A stretch of 64,000 nt of DNA from Larix kaempferi (Eukaryota > Streptophyta > Pinopsida > Pinales > Pinaceae), in contig BSBM01000994.1 of the NCBI GenBank assembly GCA_027924585.1, forward strand, positions 12,099,001 to 12,163,000, given 5' to 3'. Positions 46,571 through 58,328 of the stretch are shown piece by piece; position 1 is the first letter of the stretch; each line of letters starts with the position of its first letter. The notes beneath the pieces are model-generated. The model saw only the letters and a list, made by a program, of their open reading frames with translations. It was not told the origin of the DNA and searched no databases. The translations under genes and the position numbers were made by a program.

Positions 46571-47480
46571 ATGGATCTCAAGTTGAATTCATTCAACTAC
46601 TTCGAATGGAAGGAAAAAAAGGACATATTCTTGAAGTCAAAGAGTCTTTCCAGAGTAGTGGATGGCTCTGCAGTTGAGTCCACTAGTGCAATAGAGAAAT
46701 CCAAGTACTTAACAAGCTTGATGAAGCAGTAGGACTTCTTCTACTCTCCATATTTGAAGATGTACACTTTCATGTTATCGATTTGAAGACTCCAAAGGAA
46801 GTTTGGGACAAGATCAAATCTCTTCTTGGTCAGACTGATGATTTGAAGGGTCCAAAATTGGAAAATGAGTTCATCTCCATGAGCCCGAGCAGTTTCGAAA
46901 CTATCACTGATTTTCTCAACAATTTCAAGAACTTGATTTCATAGTTGAAGAGGTATGGGATTGAGAAGGAGGACAAATAAATCATCCTTTCCATCCCATC
47001 AAATCTAGGACCTTATTATTCAGTGTTTGTTTCGACCTTCCATTCAACTAAGATTTCCATTCAAAAATGGAAGTTCCCTTCGCTTGCAGACTTCATCCAA
47101 TCTCTAACTCTTGAGGAGGAGAAGCTAGTGCACATGGGAGTGATAAAATCCAAGTTGGATTCATCTCTTGCAGCCACTGAGATGAGAATAGCGAATTGAA
47201 AAGGGAAACAAAAAAATTATAATCGAAAGTCGAATGATACAAAGTAGAAGGAGGCTCACATACAGTCATATGGAGCCTAGAATCATAAGAAGGATAAGAA
47301 CATTGAGAAGGGAAAATCCAAGTGCACATATTGTAATCGAGGATACCATCCTGAAATTTCATGCATGAAGAAGACCATAGATCTCATGGCCTCACGCGTT
47401 CAGAAGAATAATCTCCGAGTACCTACATGTGCTAGGAAGAAAGAGAGTGAACCATCTACATCCGAGAACAAAGAGAGATG
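46571..47480 (+). pseudogene. gag: C1 gag remnant
   Basis: This is the copia Gag that would form the particle and bind RNA. The ATG at 46,571 starts a run with the copia N-terminal pattern (NSFNYFEWKEKKDIFLKSKSL). After a frame change near 46,725, the UBN2-type middle is readable: PKEVWDKIKSLLG, then FEDVHFHVID, then SLADFIQSLTLEEEKL. The zinc knuckle is intact as CTYCNRGYHPEISC (CX2CX4HX4C, about 47,325-47,366). There are several TAG/TAA stops and a TGA. It is followed directly by the protease. Confidence 0.8.
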
Positions 47481-47930
47481 CCATGCCCTCATGGCAAGTG
47501 CATCAACTCAATCCTCCTTCATCATAGATTCTGGAGCTTCAAGACACATGTCTTCCTCCAAGGATCTCTTCACTGGATTCCAAGCTACTGTTGGACCATC
47601 CATTATGTTGGGGAATGATTCTGAAGTCTCTTCTGAAGGGATTGGAACAATCAAGTTAGATCATGGATACTTCACCAATGTACTCTATGTCATCACTCTC
47701 ACTGCTAATCTAATTTCTGTATATCATATGACCCACACTAGAGAGCCCAAAAGGGTGAAATTCAAGACATGGTATCAAGATCTACCATTGCAAAAGGAGT
47801 TCCAAATCATAAGTCGAAGCTGTATGAGTTTTCACACTTCTTACCTCTCTCAAAGAAATCTGCTTTCCACACTCATGCCAATGAAGAAAGCAGATTGTGG
47901 CATGAAATATTTGGAAATGTCAAGAAAATC
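47480..47930 (+). pseudogene. C1 protease and start of pre-integrase domain
   Basis: FIIDSGASRHMSSSKDLF (about 47,518-47,572) is the copia aspartic protease motif, and LDHGYFTNVLYV matches the later part of the domain. It lies in the open piece 47,365-47,982. After a frame change, the GAG-pre-integrase motif SRLWHEIFGNVKK appears in another frame (about 47,900-47,930). Homology then ends. The catalytic D-S-G is intact, but the copy is truncated. Confidence 0.8.
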
Positions 47931-48138
47931 GAAATTTGTATACTATATATATTTTTCAGTACACACTAATTTTGAACAGTGATTGTTAAAATATTAAAAA
48001 TATTCCACAATAGTTTTGAACACTGATCATTAAAATATTAAAAATATTCCACACTACCGAAAATAATAAACCCTACTGTGTAGTCATTTCATTAATAATA
48101 TACGAGAGATATAGAAATGGACACATAACTTACATTTC

Positions 48139-48345
48139 TCAATGGATCAGAATTTCCGATTATCACCCGCGCCGTATGCGGTGCCATTCGCATAGGGTCT
48201 CGTTTTGAACTTCCCTTCTGTGAAAGCTGCGGTGACATTTGCAAGCTGCACACTTCAGGGTTGTAGCTGTGCACTCTTCTCGGCTTGCCATATATTCTAC
48301 TTGATTGTGTTAAGAGTTGTAATCTCAATGGTTCTAAGTTGGTTA
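48139..48345 (-). other. Candidate exon with splice donor, unassigned
   Basis: On the minus strand a GC-rich open stretch of about 65 codons (with [17 protein letters not shown] and [16 protein letters not shown]) ends exactly at a consensus donor, GTAAGT, near 48,138. Upstream, CCAACTTAG could be an acceptor. There is no in-frame ATG (the frame would begin at TTG), so it is not a first exon by itself. No protein family was recognised; no further exon is visible on either side. Confidence 0.22.
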
Positions 48346-48936
48346 GTTAGTTGAGTCAGTAGTCCCAAGTTAGTTAAGTTAGATCATTAATTGACCCATG
48401 GTATACACTGGCCCATACTACTAAAGTATTACGGATTCTGCAAAAACAGCTATGCAAATTCACACTGCTAGAGAAATATCCAATTGATATGTGAGTCATC
48501 ACTTTCTTATAGATAGCGTGATCAAGAAATATTGTACTTTGTTGTACTTTCTTCATAGATAATGGTTTGCTTGCTACATCTTGAAATTTTGTTGGCTACC
48601 CATGTAAGCTTCGCTTTTAAATAATTTCATAAGTATTAATGGAGGTCCCAAGGAAATATTTTTCCTTGCACACAGACGCAAACTCTTATACTACATGACG
48701 CAAGAGACTGCAGCCTTCTTCTTAAAACCCGAGGCTCACGCTCGGTGCACTGTTAAAATGTACATACACCACAGAAACCCTCCATTCCGATTCACAAGCA
48801 GAAGAACAGAACTTCCCAGGTTATATGCAACGCCAATTTTTCATTAAATTCGTAAATTACAACAGATGAATGGCGCTAAGGGCCATAAACACGGCCCTCA
48901 AAGGCGTTCAGCTACTCAGACCCTACTCAGATGCAT

Positions 48937-49262
48937 AATTGGGTCTTCAAATATCCATTTTTATTTTTAACAGTATGGTTTTACGGTTTGTTGTTGTCGG
49001 TCACAGCCTTTAAAAGTACTTCGAAACAATAATTGGGTCTTCATTTTGATTTTTAACATTATGTTTTTATGGTTTGTTGCTCTCAGTCTCAGGCTTAAAA
49101 TTACTTCAAAACGCTAAAGACACTTGTTTTTAACACTATGTTTTTAATGTGTGTTGTACTCGGTCTCAGACTTAAAAGTAGCACAGGCACTTAACACTAT
49201 ATTTTTATGGTTTGTTGTATTTGGTCTTAGTTTTAAAATTAGCACAGTTACTTAATTTGTGA
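48937..49262. repeat. Four diverged tandem copies, ~60-95 bp
   Basis: The block (AATTGGGTCTTC) TTTTTAACA-TATG-TTTTTATGGTTTGTTG-CGGTCTCAGGCTTAAAA begins near 48,937, 49,029, 49,120 and 49,190. Later copies are shorter and lack the AATTGGGTCTTC lead. Confidence 0.75.
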
Positions 49263-49587
49263 CTTGTGAATACAGATAGGTTACAAGTTAAGTGCTTAAG
49301 TACAATGAAGAAATTAGCTGTTACTTGTTCTCCATGTTTAGTTGCTACCAGTTATCCATGCATCAACTATCAATTATTATATATATATAGATAAAATAAT
49401 TATTTATTTCAAATTTTGAATTATGACCATAAAATCAATCTCGACAATACACTTGTCTCATCCTCATTCAATCTAGGAAAAACATAAAGAGTAATCCACC
49501 TGGAATTCTAAGATATAAATATCTATTGATGTAAATCACTAAATTAATTTTGGATATTTTTCTTTACTGAGTTGCTAATTTAACTAG

Positions 49588-49735
49588 GTATTTTCTTGTA
49601 CTGCTCCAAAGTCTTTTTTCTATTTTTCTCCTTTTGCAGTTGAGTTATTCAGCCACCAATTCTTGTAGTATTTTCTTGTACTGCTCCAGATTCTTTTTTC
49701 TACTTCCCGTGATCAATTTTCAGCCACCAATCCTA
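49588..49735. repeat. Imperfect ~70-80 bp tandem duplication
   Basis: TATTTTCTTGTACTGCTCCA...TCAGCCACCAAT occurs twice in a row, beginning at 49,589 and 49,669. Confidence 0.85.
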
Positions 49736-49790
49736 ATGGCAACGAAGCTTAGAAGAGGCCACCGTCATTTTTTGTTGATACAATGGTCCA

Positions 49791-49860
49791 GATTCGGCTG
49801 GCATCTTCTATTATAATCTTTTTCTGATTCGGCCAGCATCTTCTATTATAATATTTTTCT
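49791..49860. repeat. Perfectly spaced 35 bp tandem duplication
   Basis: GATTCGGCTGGCATCTTCTA and what follows occurs at 49,791 and again at 49,826 with only a few differences. Confidence 0.9.
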
Positions 49861-52059
49861 GTCCAGCCCGCGTCCACTTTGCAACTATGAAAGGATGGAT
49901 CTATGCACAACAAACTCTATCTTGGCAGCCAGTTGGGATGCTCCCGAGTCAAACTATCGAGGTAAGATAAAAAAAAACACATCTTTAAACTAAAGACATG
50001 GACACGTAGGTAGGTATACTTGTGCCTTCTCTCTCCAAGTTGATTTTAGGATCTGTTTCATGGCTCCTCGAGCTTTATTTTACAAAGCAACTTCATTAAT
50101 TTAAAACATGGATAATTTTTTTTTAACTCCTAAATTTTATAATAGTATATCTTTAATTTTATATAAAAAAATATTTTTAAATTTATGTTGGTTTAAATTT
50201 TCATAAAGTATTTTTAAAATTTAAAATTAAGTTGAGATATACTCCTAAATAGATTTATTTAATTTTGTGTTATCATCTCTTACTTTAAGTTATGTATATT
50301 TTGTTATTATCACTTATCTTAAGTTATGTATATGATAACATCTCCCGTGTATTGTAGAATAATTTGATACTCTTGGTATAATTAGAAAAATAGATAATAT
50401 ACCATATTTGATACTCTTACTATAATTAAAAAAAAAAGTAATATACCATGTTTGATACTTCTTGTATAATTAAAAAGATATATAGTATGCCATGTTTGTT
50501 TGATATTAGATGCATCTTCTTAACTTATTGGAGCACATCCATTAAATTATGAGTGATATGTTTAATGAAGATGATTGACATTTGAGTTATTATATAATCT
50601 GTTTGTTAGAAGAGGTTATTCACTATTTTATTCTAAGAGATGAAGGAATTTATTCTTGGAAAAAGTTGGAGTTCTTTATTTGAAGTTATGGTTTTCCTCC
50701 TATATGTATAAGTTTTTTTATTTATTTAATTTTAGGATTATTTTGGAAATTTAGTGATTAATTTGCAAGGAGCTTTCTCTAGGATTTAGAGATATTGTTG
50801 AATTTTTTGTTTATAAAATATTAGGAAGAGGATTTTATAGTTTTTTCATTTCTTTTCTATTGTTTTCATTATTAACTTTGAGATGCTTTTATGTAACATG
50901 GTTAAATAAGATTGTGATTGAGCGTTAGAGTTGCTCCCATAATATTTATATCAACATGTCTTGAGGTATTGTAAAAGTGGCCTAAGAATCTCTTTTGACT
51001 CTTTTTTATTGACAATGTAATAATATACATAAAGAAATACTTTACTTTGTTGTTATAAACCTTGTGTTATGACCTTTTCTCATGAGGTGATTTGTGACAA
51101 ATTTACATGTAGTGACTTCATTTTCTTTCTTATTAGAGGAGGTTGCGTTTGAGGTTAAAAAGATGCTCAAAATTTATTTTTTGCCACATGGAAATATCAT
51201 GTTAGCCTCGCTCTTGACTCTAAGAGTGGTACTTTTATGAAGGCACAATAGTTCTTGTAGCTCTTGGCTTGTTACATAATCTGAAAGGATTTTTAGGATG
51301 ACGACTTTTATGAGATATTTCTTTGCTTTTCCTATTACTTGCAGGAGGTTGAGTTCTATTGTGCACTTCAAATTAATCCCGAGATACCAACCATTGCTGT
51401 AACCCCTCTCCACCCTCATGTGGAAAATCTAGAACATGATAATTAGACTCCTCATGTTCTTTGTTGTGATGGATTAACTTCCCAATTGTTTGAATAAAAG
51501 ATTATCTAGGAACTGTTTAATGAAATGCATGTATTCCAGGTTTTCTATGCATAGAAAATGTTCGATAAAATTATTACATGTGAAGTGTTGGAAGAAAGCT
51601 TTGCATGACAAATTTTTGTTATAGATCCTCATACTAGACAATATTTCATATTATGATAAACTCTTTCTGTAGGAAAATCTTATGCATGTAGGTGAAATTG
51701 GAAAACTATGTGGTGGATTTAAAGTAGAAATTAGAGTATATTTTGGGGATTGTTTCTCGATAATGCCTTCCTAATGAGGGTATTAGGGTAAACAAGTAGA
51801 AGATTGGTTATAGTTGGTTGATTATCATATTTTCAAAGATTCAAGTCTGACCTTTCCATTGAAATTGCATGGAAACATGTTGTTTATTGGGATTTCATTT
51901 CTTTTACGGATTTGGTAAAAATCTAAACTATGTGATCACCAATTGATTCAAAATCTTCTACTCTTTCTAGTGTTTATATAGATGCACATGCTAGGGACAT
52001 GCTGGTGGTGGAAATTACATAACCTGAGGTCACACATGTACACTTTTTATATGAAAAAC

Positions 52060-52700
52060 ATGTAGTGATATTTAGATGGAATGCCATCGATATCATACAT
52101 TGCCATTATTCCAAAGGGTCATCATTAGTTGGAAAATAAATTGTGGGATCACTTTGAGCCACAAAGGAATTTTTATTATTCAATTTTGTGATCATACCAA
52201 TTATTAGCAACGGTTCGAGGACGGTCCTTGGCTTTGGGGAAGAATTTTTATTTTTTATACCCTTGGTTTCTACATTTTAATCCTAACACTATGTGTTCAT
52301 TAATGAATGTCAATTTTGGTTCATCTTCCCAATTTTCCACTACATTTCAAATACTTTAGTTTCTAATGATACTGACAATACTTTGCGCACTTACATAAAA
52401 CCAAATCATGAGAGAGTTGTAGTAGGTTTATGTACATATGTTGTATATGTGTTGACATAGACCTTAGCAAGGGTGTTATAAACAAAATGATCCTTAAATG
52501 GAGAAATGGTAAAGAAGATGAATTTGGGTTATGATAAAACAACATTTTGTTGTAATATTTGTCATCTTCTAGGTCATTTACAAACTACTTCTTTCCATTC
52601 TCGAGCTCATCCATTTAGAAAGAAGATAAAAAAAATAAAAATCAAAGAGATATATTTTTTAAAACAATTTGAGTTAGAATACCAACATTGATCTGAGTGG
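52060..52700 (+). pseudogene. LINE-type ORF1 remnant (DUF4283 plus zinc knuckle)
   Basis: The nucleic-acid-binding ORF1 protein of plant non-LTR elements. In successive frames one reads EDGPWLWGRIFIFYTLGF (about 52,210-52,265), SILVHLPNFPLHF (about 52,307-52,345) and a CVDIDLSKG stretch (about 52,448-52,475). Then follows LGYDKTTFCCNICHLLGHL (about 52,518-52,575). These match the DUF4283 signature: GPWxWG, WVRLPNLPLxFW, ICVEIDLSKGL, and DYExTAFRCRxCxxxGHL. The last Cys of the knuckle is gone. There are several stops and frame changes. No endonuclease or LINE RT follows in the window. Confidence 0.65.
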
Positions 52701-54023
52701 GGTACATCATAAACCAATTATTGACATTTATTAGAATGTGATAAATCAACAAAAAAAGTATCAATTGGGGAATCCATTTCATTCTTTAGGGATAGAGTAG
52801 AATAAATTAATACAAGGATTTACTCTTCAAGGAAGGGTGTGTTAGTTTAAAATCCTCGAGCGGGGATGAGAAGACATCATGAAACTAGAACCCTTAATTC
52901 CCTTGTTTAATAGTGTGGCACAATGTTAGAAATGAGAAGTACAAAATGCAAAAGATTGAGAAATATATTTTGAAGGGAAATAAATGAAATGTACATTACT
53001 AAAGTAATAGTAATATTGTTATTTTAGTCTACATTCGGAGACATGTAGTTGCAATATGCAACTATTCTTTTTTACTTTATTTTATTGGGTTTTGAAGAAT
53101 TTAATAAAGTGATTCCTTTAGTATAATTGAATTAAATTACAAATATTTATCTTGGGAAACCTTATTGTTATGAATTATTCATTAATAAAAAAATATATTT
53201 TTATATATTTGAAGATAATATATTTTATTTATATTTAAAGTTAATATATTTTATAATATAGAGTTGAATAATTTAGAATATTTTTTCATCCGAATAATTT
53301 TTTTTTATTAGTGTCATGTCCCGTCAACAGTGATCAATTGATCTAGTTCCTAACCGAACCAATCCCTTGGGTTGAGGAGACAACTTCATTTACTATGGGG
53401 TTAATTTTGAATTCCAGGCATTTAATTAATCAAGAGTGTGAATTATTTTTGCCTATAGTTTATTATGCACTTCAAATAATTATTTTTCATCCATTAAATA
53501 TTTTTTATCATAAATAAAAGAGGATAATGCTCCACAAGTGCGCCTTAGTGGATGAGGTTGACTTTGGAGATGACTTGCGGGACAAGAATAGAAGACAATA
53601 TCCAAATATAGAAAATTGGGAAAAATGAAAGAAAGATGGTGCAAATCAGAAATACAACAAACTCTCAGGAAAAATAACATAAAGCAGAAAGCAACATAAA
53701 GCAGAATGCAACATAAAGCAGAAAGCAACACAAAAGCAGAAGGGTTGTGCTACATCGTGCTCCCCAAGGTGTGTGATGATGAATAGTGGGTGTCTGCTGG
53801 AGAAGCTTGGTCAATGTAGTCGACACTTCCGCTTATGGGTTCTAACTAGAATTTAGGTCATGTAGTTGGCCCTCCAGGGTATTCCAAGAGAGGAAGGATA
53901 GAATGTGGAAGTTAGTTGTGAATTAGATATAAGGTAGTAGGTAGATAGGAATTCCATGGAATTGTTAGAGGGAACTTAATTAAATTTGTATGTTGAAACC
54001 TTTACTTGATTCTTGTGTTGTAA
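52701..54023. other. Intergenic, no gene
   Basis: AT-rich. A 16-17 base unit ACATAAAGCAGAAAGCA repeats about four times at 53,677-53,741; the frame at 53,480-53,731 reads through it and is not a gene. Confidence 0.6.
53677..53741. repeat. 16-17 bp minisatellite (ACATAAAGCAGAAAGCA)
   Basis: Four consecutive copies with single-base differences; the last copy carries an extra A. Confidence 0.9.
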
Positions 54024-57000
54024 TGTAATGTCTCTAAAAATGTAAAATTTTAAAGATTTTTCTATATGGCTAACATCGTCAATTGGATCAAAAGTTTAGT
54101 AAATTAACTTTAGCACTGGGAGATCAAATAGAAGATTTATAATTGTAATGTAATTGTACAGTTTATACTTTTGTTACTGATACTCTGCTTGGTTTGGTTA
54201 ATGTGAATGGATTCACTTATTCTGCGGAAGCAATGTATCGGTGATCATTTTAATGATGCATAACGAGCTAGTGTTTATAATTATGTTTTGTTCAAAGTCT
54301 AACTGTGTGTATGCTTAGTCTCAAATTGTTTATTTCTAATGTGTAACGAATCTTCTTTTAAAGGTGTTCTCGTAAATCTTTTTAAAATATTGAAGGGATG
54401 AGTTTTGTGACTGTTGCCAGGCTTACTTAGCTATATGCTAAAGTTTAATTCTACCTTTGTTAAGAGGTGCTTAAGCTAATGCTATAAAATTTGTAATATT
54501 ATAAAAAAGCTTTGGTTAATGATTGAAATATGAATAAAGCTATTAGTAAGGGGAATCGAAAAACGTAGAGGAATGTCACTCCTCCACTATAGGGAGTGGA
54601 TAAATATTTTGTTGGTAGTGGAGTTTGGTGGAAATTAATGTAGCCATGTGCTTACCATCGATCGTGCCATCCAGCTGGAGTATGGTAAGTCTCTAAGCGA
54701 CTAGGGTGCCTTTGTTGTAGTTCACTTTCGTTGTTTGTGTTGGAAGGAAAGATCGTAGGGTTTTCTAGCTTGATGATAAGAGAGAAAAGCTCTTTGGTTT
54801 CGAGAGTGGCCATGAAGCCAATGCTGTCCATGCACATTTTCCCTGGCCTACGCTCCACTGAAGTGATAGGAATGGAGTGGACCACAACTAAGGTAAATCT
54901 GTTTTTCCCTTGCTCTTTCGATTCCAACTTTCGTTTTGCTAAGGGTTATGACTAACAACTCCACAGGTTTGTTTGATAGGGTTTTTGGTTTTGGAGAGGT
55001 TCGAGCTCAACATGATAAAGTGGTTGTAGCAGAGGGTTGATTAAGCTATGATATCCATGAGAAAGTCTGGTCCATCGTCGCCATCTCTCCCTCATGTGAA
55101 TGTTGGTTCATACTGGTTGTTTTGCTCACTATGTAAGAGTTTGGGAATGGTTTAACTATTTGGGGTTGGAACTATAATGTAATATTCAGTTTGGTGAAAA
55201 TAGTGGACAGACTTTGTTGTAAGGGTGACTTGGCTTAGTGAATGTATAAACCACTATTTCATTTTAATGTTGAAGCCTATATAGGCATTTTCTGGAACAG
55301 AGGATGTCCATGACTCCTTCCTGATGTATAATTTAATTATGGCTTCAGTGGGTTGTAATTTTTATTTATAAAGTAATATGTTTCGTTTTAACTTGGCCTC
55401 TGTCTAATTCGTAGAGATATTGTACAAATGGTTTCCAACTTCTGTAGTATGTGTTGAGCATGTGTAAATTTTACTATTTAAGAATGGAATGTTTACATGT
55501 TTTCTGGTCTTCAATTTAGTGATGATGCTTTTAAATTTTATAATGGTAAATGAGTGTGTAAAACCCTATAGCTATTGGGTAGTGTTGAGTTCAGTTTATG
55601 CATCTTAAAGTCAGTAAATACATTTTATTCTTTAGAGCAACTTTGTTTGGTTTGGCAAGCCCTAGGATTTAGTAAACGATTTGGAGAAAGTCTGTGCTAA
55701 CTTCTAGGTTTTCGAAGAGTTCATAACGTTCTAAATTATGAGAGTGAACCTCCTATCTGTATTTTAATAATGCTTTAGGCGTTTTAGTTTGAGAGTAATG
55801 CTCTTGAATATTTTAATTTGTTTGTTCTAATCTGGAAGTATACATCTCTGTAGATGAATGATAGAGATGGTTTTTAAAAGAATTTGGTTGATTAATAATT
55901 GTGGGAAAATCCCTAACCTATTGTGCATACTTTGTTTTCTTGTATAAATTATAACTTCTGCGTTTTCAGTGTGAAGGTGATACTTTTGTAGGTGGATGCT
56001 AGGGTTAAAAATAATAGTTTGAAAATGATTATATGTAATATTTAAGGCACGGCCTTAGTTTGTTAATTCACATTTCATTTTCAGTGGTTAAAGGTCATGC
56101 AAAATTGAATAATGATCCACGCTGTAGCGTGGTCAATTAATTAAGCGTTTAACTGGGTTATTTGATTAGAGGCTCAATCCTGAGTTCAAACAGTATCGAA
56201 AAGTCAAAGTTTAACTTTTTGAAGCATGCCCTAAACTAATTATGAGTCTGTGGTTTGATTCTATGGTTATGTTGTGTTGATTTTAGGTAGTATGAAACTT
56301 CTACGAAAACTTTATCAAAAGAAATATTATTAAATTGTTATGTAAATTCAATGGTTGGCACTGTATTTTGTTTTTATTCAAAACCTAGGATTATAGGATT
56401 GGGAACCAAAGAGAATCGATCTCTTTGTGTGAGATGATTATGCTGTAGAATTTGATTTAGTTATGGTTGCGACATTTTACTCTTATGCTTTATCTAAGGT
56501 TTGAGACATTAGGAGAAAACTTAAGCATGAATTTAAACTTTAAAATGTTTAAAGATAAATACAGTTGACCTGGGGAGCCAATGCATCATCCCTTGCTCCC
56601 AATGCATAAAAATAATCATATTTCCATAAAAAGAAATTTACAATATTAATTAGAATATAATTCTAAGTCCTTTTAGCCTATAAAAATTCTGAATATAAAA
56701 AAAGTTCATATCTGAACTTTGTAGCTTGGATCTTCTCCTTGAAAAATCCTGCACACTTCAAACACTGATTAATAAAAATAATATGCTCAACTGACCTTTA
56801 GGATTACAATGGAATAAATTTGGTACTACCACGTTTCTCCCAACCATGACCCATAAGCGTTCCTGGTTCTAATTAGATCCCCTTGAGTTGGCTCCAACAT
56901 GCAAGAGGAAACTAGAGAACCTAGGGAAGACAACTGATTGTAATTCAATCTTGGAATAATTTTCTCTTCTAGATCCGTGGGACAATTTATCTCTTTTTAC

Positions 57001-58312
57001 CATAAAATAATGATAAAAATATAGATGATCCCCTCTTTGGAAATTGTCCCATTATTTACAGGTGATCTTTGGAAAATGGCAGTTGAGAAATATTAATTTC
57101 TTTAATATTAACTTCACTTTGATTTTTAGTTTGAATTATAATATATATAATTTGAAAAGCTTTTTTAATTATAACTTTAGTTTATCTAGGACTTTTTAAC
57201 TTGTTCCTTTATAAATTTATTAAAGGAAGTTTATATTTTATTTTTTTTATATAAACTTTATTTATAAATTATATCTTCACTTATAAATAATATCTTTACT
57301 TATAAATAATATCTTTCATATTCATACATATATTTATGTCTACCACTTGTACATATGTGAGCCTCTTTATAATTAATCACTTTGATTTATTCAAGTAGCT
57401 ATATAGCATTATAAATTTGATGCGTTATTAATTAAGGTCCACTCTTTTGACAAGGCCTTGGTACGTCTAGATGGTCGACTAGGTTAGGTACCTCTAGGTC
57501 CCTTTTGCATGTTGGATTACCTCGTAATTCCTGGTAGTTTCCTCAGTCCTTGATGAGATGAGTAATGATTCAATTAGTCAAATTAAATAAGTATGATGAT
57601 TGATGGTGCTATTCAGAGCCTTTCTCAACTCAACACCTTTTTAAGTAAAGTAACCCCGTGTGTTATTCAGAGCTTATGCTCAACATTCTTCAATGGGTGT
57701 TATGCTAGTGCAATTCCAAAGCCCTCACTCAACACTAGCACTAGGATGTATTTGTAAGATACAACTATGGATATAATGGCCAAAGATCTGATGCTCTAGA
57801 GCTTATGCTCAACATCAAGTTGGAGTGCTCCAGGGCTTATGCCCAACACTCTATGTACATAGGGGTTTACACCCAGCACATAATAAAGTCCCTTATGTAC
57901 ATCGGTGCTTACGCCGAGTACATAGGTCATTGATGTGCTCTAGAGCTTTCGCTCAACACATCATAAAATTCAGTCATGCATATAAGAACTCTGCAGAGTA
58001 TATAACAAGATCATCTCAGTACATTAGGCTTTGTACCCAATCATATAATAAAACATCAATCAAGTACATCGTGGCTTTATTCCCAGTACATAACAATAAT
58101 CTGCTTCTGTCAGGGTCTATGCCCAAATATGTATATCTATAATCAAAGGTAGGTCACGTGCATTAGGGCTTATGCCCAATATATATCATAAAAGTAAAAC
58201 ATGTGCATTGTGGCTTATGCCCAATATATATATCATCAAAATAAATCATATGCATTACGGCTTACGCCCAATATATAACAAAAGCATAATCAACAAAATT
58301 TAGGATATTACA
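54024..58312 (-). repeat. G2 3' LTR (4,289 bp)
   Basis: On the minus strand it starts TGTAATATCCTAAATTTTG right after the polypurine tract and ends TTTTTAGAGACATTACA. Both ends and many internal blocks match the solo LTR. It is rich in GGGCATAAGCC and TTGAGCATAAGCTCTAGAGC words. The open frames at 54,652-54,927 and 57,825-58,142 lie in the LTR and are not shared with the solo LTR, so they are not called. Confidence 0.85.
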
Positions 58313-58328
58313 TCCCCCCCACTTAAAA
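58313..58328 (-). other. G2 polypurine tract overlapping the pol stop
   Basis: Minus strand TTTTAAGTGGGGGGGA directly precedes the LTR start. The pol stop codon TAA is part of the same stretch. Confidence 0.88.

Larger units (their letters stand above)
45541..47930 (+). mobile_element. Ty1/copia fragment C1
   Basis: It has an LTR beginning TGTTGGAATATT, a leader, gag with a CCHC knuckle, a protease and the start of the pre-integrase domain, all on the plus strand. Then the copia homology stops abruptly. Integrase, RT, RNase H and the 3' LTR are missing. It sits inside the E3 5' LTR. Confidence 0.8.
47931..51700. other. Mostly unique-looking intergenic DNA
   Basis: No confirmed gene. The stretch holds one candidate exon (48,139-48,345), a GC-richer patch near 48,660-48,960, three local duplications listed separately and long AT-rich runs. 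Frames at 49,634-49,816 and 51,174-51,419 show no motif. Confidence 0.5.

Noticed and set aside
54652-54955. 91-codon minus frame and overlapping plus frame in the G2 LTR
   Set aside because: No matching frame is visible in the solo LTR of the same family, and no motif is recognised.
57825-58142. 105-codon plus frame
   Set aside because: It runs antisense through repeated GCTTATGCCCAACAC motifs of the G2 LTR; by-product of the repeat.
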